From an uncultured Parabacteroides sp. (GTDB lineage Bacteria; Bacteroidota; Bacteroidia; Bacteroidales; Tannerellaceae): a stretch of 64,000 bases of DNA. Under the pieces are notes generated by a model, which saw only the letters and a list, made by a program, of their open reading frames with translations, was not told the origin of the DNA and ran no database searches. The stretch spans positions 1 through 64,000 of the forward strand of contig URZO01000005.1 in assembly GCA_900552465.1 (NCBI GenBank), read 5' to 3'. How positions within the stretch are numbered: position 1 is the stretch's first letter; each line of letters opens with the position of its first letter. Positions 61,003 through 64,000 of this stretch are shown one piece after another. Position numbers and translations under genes: made by a program.

Positions 61003-61046
61003 CTTTTTCAGTCTCGCTTGACAAGAAAAAGCAAAGGCCGCTAATC

Positions 61047-61160
61047 CTACGGTGTAATTTTGTGGCACTCTACACCGATCAGACTAACGACCTTAAATAT
61101 CTTTTCACGTCGAGTACCACCAAGACGTATCATTTTTGTATCACAAATATCTATTTTCAT
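61047..61160 (-). CDS. small ORF, 37 residues (copy 2)
   Basis: Identical to 54784-54897. Here it lies about 45 bases upstream of the tRNA-like element in the KilA-N/Rha leader. Confidence 0.35.
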   Translation of the reverse strand: MKIDICDTKMIRLGGTRREKIFKVVSLIGVECHKITP

Positions 61161-61385
61161 AAATCAATAAGCAATAGCCAAAATAAGCATTAACATACTG
61201 ATAAACAATAAATTACTGATAACATTATAACGTTATCGCTTTATCACTTAATAGCTTTAAAATTCTATTTATAAAAACTTTACAAATCAATGTAAATACC
61301 AAACTAAAGAAACTCTATCTAACAGCACATTTTATTACATACAATCATTAACAACTCCATGTTTAAAATATGTTTTTCTTTATAT

Positions 61386-61419
61386 AAAGGCCGCCCCTAA
61401 AGTGGTTCGGACGGCCTTT
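61386..61419. terminator. terminator of leftward operon (copy 2)
   Basis: Identical to 55123-55156: AAAGGCCG pairs with CGGCCTTT after the 155-residue gene. The stretch 61161-61385 holds only the duplicated AT-rich sequence and its GATAAC palindrome (61219-61238). Confidence 0.75.
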
Positions 61420-61429
61420 GATAATCGTG

Positions 61430-61897
61430 TTAAGAGGCCATAAGGCTTATCTTGTACAAGGACTTTATAAATTTATCCTCTGCCTCTTCTGTGAAATTGG
61501 CATATATATAATCTCTGCAAGAACGCATAAGCATGATGAATAAATCTTTCTCAACCCTATTGTAATCTTTGAAACTGCAATGTATTCGAGGACACTGTAC
61601 TTTCTTTACTAACTCATTTCTAAAAAACAGATAGTCGCTTTGGGTGTTCTCTTTAAATCCGTTCGGATAATACTTGCCTACAAATAGGTTGAGCTTCTCT
61701 TTCAAGTATCTATAAACCGCATTATTACCGATATATAAATTGCACCTTATTTCGGGTAGAACAAGGTCTATTAACTTACAAAATACCACTTCATCAAAAG
61801 CATAATACGGTTGACACCTCTCTGAATAACTCACTAATTGAGCAGTTTCTTTATCTGACAGTGGCAGAACGCGTCTGCCGGCGTAATCTGTTACCAT
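61430..61897 (-). CDS. phage early protein, 155 residues (copy 2)
   Basis: Residue-for-residue identical to the gene at 55167-55634. Absence of any synonymous change shows the duplication is recent or kept identical by gene conversion. Third gene of the leftward operon from switch 2. Confidence 0.6.
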   Translation of the reverse strand: MVTDYAGRRVLPLSDKETAQLVSYSERCQPYYAFDEVVFCKLIDLVLPEIRCNLYIGNNAVYRYLKEKLNLFVGKYYPNGFKENTQSDYLFFRNELVKKVQCPRIHCSFKDYNRVEKDLFIMLMRSCRDYIYANFTEEAEDKFIKSLYKISLMAS

Positions 61898-61899
61898 AA

Positions 61900-62235
61900 C
61901 TATGCTATCTTTACAAGGTTAAACTTCTTGAATGATCTGAATGCTACTTTCTCGCAATCCCAATAGGTGAAAAGATCGTCATTCTTTCTACGGGTGTCGT
62001 TACCTTTGATCTTATCGGCGATCACTTCGTCACGCATTGTTCCAAATGCTTGACGGATCTCACCATTTACTTTCTGATAGAAGAACTGAACCGTTCTTTT
62101 CTTCATCTGTGCTTTCAGCTTCAGAAGCATCCAACTTCTTTTAAGACACTCTGAAAAACTCTCGCCCGTGATTCTGAAGAAACGCCAAGCTGTGCTCATT
62201 ACCTCTCTCATGCTGTTTTTAAATGTAGTGCTCAT
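61900..62235 (-). CDS. DUF2693-like SH3 beta-barrel protein (copy 2)
   Basis: Identical to the 111-residue protein at 55637-55972. Second gene of the leftward operon controlled by switch 2. Confidence 0.75.
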   Translation of the reverse strand: MSTTFKNSMREVMSTAWRFFRITGESFSECLKRSWMLLKLKAQMKKRTVQFFYQKVNGEIRQAFGTMRDEVIADKIKGNDTRRKNDDLFTYWDCEKVAFRSFKKFNLVKIA

Positions 62236-62270
62236 AATCGTTTATGTTTAGTTGTTTATGTGTAATCGTT

Positions 62271-62411
62271 TCAAGCTATGAACATCCAATATTCACGAAT
62301 ATAGATCTCTGCTTCGTCTGCCGAATCCAGATTGTACTTTTCACAAATTTCTTCGTCCGTCATTGCAGAAAGAGAAGTAAGTTCTTCGTTCATGTAATCT
62401 TCATTTGTCAT
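62271..62411 (-). CDS. 46-residue acidic phage protein (copy 2)
   Basis: Like 56008-56148 except Ala in place of Thr16. The promoter element for this copy is TATATTTG on the minus strand at 62445-62452, different from the TACATTTG used in copy 1. Confidence 0.6.
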   Translation of the reverse strand: MTNEDYMNEELTSLSAMTDEEICEKYNLDSADEAEIYIREYWMFIA

Positions 62412-62428
62412 AGCTGTATATACTTTAA

Positions 62429-62577
62429 ATGTTTATTTCTGATGCAAATATACATATAATGTTTATAAAGCACACAGCAAAATAGTTAAATAAAGTGAAA
62501 CAATAAACTTTTCATGTTTATATAAGATATTCAATAAACATATAGCGTTATCTTTGTGTCATGAAACCTATAAACAT
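62429..62577. promoter_or_regulatory. immunity-type operator/promoter region 2 (ATAAACAT boxes)
   Basis: Five exact ATGTTTAT/ATAAACAT boxes at 62429, 62459, 62514, 62534 and 62570; the 62514/62534 pair is an inverted repeat. Promoters: TATATTTG on the minus strand at 62445-62452 (leftward operon) and TATCTTTG at 62549-62556 (repressor). The boxes are unrelated to the ATGTAA boxes of switch 1. Confidence 0.72.
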
Positions 62578-62586
62578 TATATGTAT

Positions 62587-62883
62587 ATGGATATAAGATT
62601 AAAAGAGTTATGTCAACTAAGAGGCATAACTCAAAAAGAGTTGTCGGCTAAATTAGAAGTTACTGAAATGACTTTAAGCAGAGCATCTAAAGGAAATACT
62701 TCCATGCAATTGCTTGAAAGAATCGCAGAAGCTCTTAATGTTGAAATCTGGGAACTCTTTACAGAAGTAAGAGATAGGCAAGATTTTGTCGCAATGATAA
62801 AAGACGGAAAGGATTATTATAATGCCACCACTTTAGCCGAATTAGAGAAAATCGTAGAGGAAATTAAAAGAAAACAAGAATAA
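62587..62883 (+). CDS. HTH repressor (switch 2)
   Basis: A 98-residue protein when started at 62587; starts at 62554 or 62581 lie at or too close to the promoter (TATCTTTG at 62549-62556). An XRE HTH spans residues of about 3-58 (LKELCQLRGITQKELSAKLE, MTLSRASKGNTSMQLLERIA), followed by a helical tail ending EKIVEEIKRKQE. Differs from repressor 1 in sequence and lacks a zinc ribbon in frame. Directly after its stop comes an orphan copy of repressor 1's ribbon tail. Confidence 0.82.
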   Translation: MDIRLKELCQLRGITQKELSAKLEVTEMTLSRASKGNTSMQLLERIAEALNVEIWELFTEVRDRQDFVAMIKDGKDYYNATTLAELEKIVEEIKRKQE

Positions 62884-62886
62884 ACA

Positions 62887-62952
62887 AGAGCCGGCTGATC
62901 CCAACACGATCACCTGTCCGAAATGCGGAACGAAATTTAAGATGGAGGAGTA
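62887..62952 (+). pseudogene. orphan zinc-ribbon tail of a repressor gene
   Basis: Homologous to 56504-56567: it reads ADPNTITCPKCGTKFKMEE and a stop, without an HTH or start codon. It marks the downstream crossover point where the HTH part of a repressor gene like that of switch 1 was replaced by the 62587 gene. Confidence 0.7.
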
Positions 62953-62956
62953 AAGC

Positions 62957-63199
62957 ATGGTACAAATTGACGAGTTAAGACGTGGAAATATTATTAGACT
63001 AAATAGTACTAATAACTTCGTGAAAATAGACGGCTACTATGCTGATTTCATAGGCTATCTTGATATTTATGATCGAAAATGGATTTCTTACAAAGAGTTC
63101 GATCCTGTTGATTTTACACAAAACGACATTCTTGTAAAATGTGGATTTCAGGCTACGAGCAATCCTAACATATGGCTTCACAAAAAAAAGTTACTTTAA
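62957..63199 (+). CDS. small cargo protein behind repressor 2
   Basis: An 80-residue protein, AT-rich, with DELRRGNIIRLNSTNNFVKI at the start, then DIYDRKWISYKEFDPVDFTQ, and DILVKCGFQATSNPNIWLHK. The start resembles small phage/PRTRC-type proteins with a 'LRxGN' opening and 'ILxKCGF' phrase; function unknown. It starts four bases after the orphan ribbon stop, exactly where the 333-residue cargo gene starts in switch 1. Confidence 0.55.
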   Translation: MVQIDELRRGNIIRLNSTNNFVKIDGYYADFIGYLDIYDRKWISYKEFDPVDFTQNDILVKCGFQATSNPNIWLHKKKLL

Positions 63200-63345
63200 A
63201 GATAGAAGATGATGAATTTTCTTTAGGAGATAAAAATTTAACTGACTTATACACTATGAGGATCTTTAAAACGTATCTTCATTTACTGCAAAATACATAC
63301 TACTTTTTAATAGGAGAAACATTACCCGTCGATAATCTATTATAG
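63172..63345 (+). CDS. 57-residue cargo protein
   Basis: Reads MASQKKVTLKIEDDEFSLGD, then LTDLYTMRIFKTYLHLLQNT and a stop at 63343. It overlaps the end of the 80-residue gene by 28 bases in another frame and is followed at once by a terminator. No family recognised. Coupled translation with the 80-residue gene is likely. Confidence 0.5.
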   Translation: MASQKKVTLKIEDDEFSLGDKNLTDLYTMRIFKTYLHLLQNTYYFLIGETLPVDNLL

Positions 63346-63364
63346 GCGGACTAACTATCCGCCT
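63344..63364. terminator. terminator of switch 2 operon
   Basis: AGGCGGA pairs with TCCGCCT, then CTCTTTT. It begins at the stop codon of the 57-residue gene. Confidence 0.75.
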
Positions 63365-63371
63365 CTCTTTT

Positions 63372-63720
63372 GACACAGCTATCCCCCCTATTCATCAACA
63401 CTTTACACCAACAACTGACATACCCCAATAAAAAAGCGACACAGCAAACAACACAGATAAACGACTATATTTTAACAATTTACCTTCAATATTGACACAG
63501 CAAACGACACAGCCCATAACTATTGATTTCTCAAAATTGAATAACTCAACTAATAAACGTCTGAAATTCAACCCATTATCGGCGACACAGCAAACGACAC
63601 AGAATAGACACAGATAACGCTTTAAAATACAGCCTATTACACAGCCAAGTGACACAAGGTAGACACAGCAAGCGACACAAATAATAATAAATATAATATA
63701 TATATAAAGAAAGAAGTATA
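63372..63720 (+). other. iteron-like array with adjacent AT-rich tract (origin-like)
   Basis: No gene seen in 63346-63822. The heptamer GACACAG (or one-base variants) occurs about a dozen times on one strand: 63372, 63438, 63450, 63494, 63506, 63584, 63596, 63607, 63638, 63651, 63662 and 63674. Most are paired 12 bases apart as GACACAGCAAACGACACAG. The array ends at an almost pure A/T stretch (63681-63720). Directional repeats next to an easily melted tract are the form of an iteron-type replication origin. Integrase arm sites are an alternative. Confidence 0.55.
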
Positions 63721-63810
63721 TACTTACGTATATACCAAGAAAGAAAAGGATTTCTTTCTTGCCCGAACAAATTTTCAAGGGATCTGCTTGCTTTCTTCGA
63801 TTTTGTTAGA

Positions 63811-63818
63811 TAGATTTG
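63811..63818 (+). promoter_or_regulatory. -7 element
   Basis: TAGATTTG matches TAnnTTTG. It lies before the short 63823 ORF and the gene running off the right edge. Confidence 0.5.
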
Positions 63819-63822
63819 CGTG

Positions 63823-63924
63823 ATGTTGATTGTGATAAGGTGTGCAGTGATTGACAGAATCGGCAAGGATGCGCATGTTTTCAATAGCAAGGAAGATATT
63901 AAGATGTTAGCGGAGAATTTATAA
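63823..63924 (+). CDS. small ORF, 33 residues
   Basis: Reads MLIVIRCAVIDRIGKDAHVF, then SKEDIKMLAENL. The ATG is only five bases past a -7 element, so it would be nearly leaderless; the coding call is weak. Confidence 0.25.
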   Translation: MLIVIRCAVIDRIGKDAHVFNSKEDIKMLAENL

Positions 63925-63947
63925 ATCAATAAAACAAGGTGGTTATT

Positions 63948-64000
63948 ATGGATAAGAAATATGTGCAAGATGTATATGATTACTTGAATGAACAATACAA
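63948..64000 (+). CDS. gene running off the right edge
   Basis: An ATG at 63948 with an AAGGTGG ribosome-binding site opens a frame reading MDKKYVQDVYDYLNEQYN to the window end. Too short to classify. With the origin-like region just upstream, a replication gene would be expected near here. Confidence 0.45.
   Translation, partial: MDKKYVQDVYDYLNEQY

Larger units (their letters stand above)
61023..62348. repeat. 1326-bp perfect duplication, copy 2
   Basis: Second copy of 54760-56085. Its left end meets the KilA-N/Rha leader instead of the Rha gene, so a different gene lies downstream of the same operon in each copy. Confidence 0.85.

Noticed and set aside
63372..63690. CRISPR array
   Set aside because: Repeat units are 7-19 bases, spacing is irregular and short, and there are no cas genes.

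Overview
The window looks like a Bacteroidales genome, most likely Parabacteroides. Promoters carry the Bacteroidetes -7 element TAnnTTTG, in the best cases with TTTG 19 bases upstream. There is a Mfa/Fim-type lipoprotein fimbrial locus, and the gene families are typical of gut Bacteroidales. The genus is an inference; the order is well supported.

Chromosome, 1-29.8 kb. From the left: a zinc-ribbon protein, a 98-bp nested palindromic repeat, an HU-like/RhuM pair, a giant AsmA-like membrane-anchored protein, a small GNAT and a pentapeptide-repeat protein. A leftward fimbrial operon (14.2 to 6.9 kb: tip-type adhesin, accessory subunit, major subunit, Mfa2-type anchor) faces a rightward fimbrillin gene across a 1.15-kb control region with 105-bp inverted repeats and a phased GGGTGT array. 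Then come glycerate kinase, a PNPOx-fold protein and a GtrA/GtrB-type pair with a conserved unknown. A leftward four-gene operon (ribokinase, ADP-ribosylglycohydrolase lipoprotein, nucleoside hydrolase lipoprotein, sugar transporter) reads as a ribose/ADP-ribose/nucleoside scavenging unit. A FucP-type sugar MFS and a MATE exporter end this part.

Boundary, 29.3-34.1 kb. A 47-nt 3' fragment of tRNA-Lys(CUU) at 30.06-30.10 kb looks like the attachment-site copy at the left end of an integrated element; the intact tRNA is expected beyond the right edge. Around it lie two loci encoding proteins with the N-terminal low-complexity 'VVQLA' signature of contractile-injection-system-type polymorphic toxins. 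One follows a DUF2589-like small protein. The two loci share a near-identical promoter. A frameshifted small gene, TspO, an SRAP (YedK) protein and two tiny membrane proteins are also here.

Prophage, 34.1-64 kb and continuing. The leftward late genes encode a DUF6808-like protein, an amidase endolysin, a holin, a tail tip/fibre protein, a 2318-residue tail protein with LamG, CotH-kinase-like and BspA repeat regions, a distal-tail-like protein and a tape measure. Two accessory genes (a TonB-C lipoprotein with its own promoter and terminator, and an HExxH membrane protein) sit among them. From 52 to 64 kb is a regulatory/early region: two Rha-type antirepressor-like proteins, a possible RAMP-fold protein, a GGTNAGG-rich noncoding array, a perfect 1326-bp duplication, and two immunity-type switches. 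The switches share the same leftward operon but have different repressors, operators and cargo genes. An iteron/AT-rich origin-like stretch lies at 63.4-63.7 kb. No integrase, terminase, portal or capsid gene is visible; they must lie outside the window or be missing.
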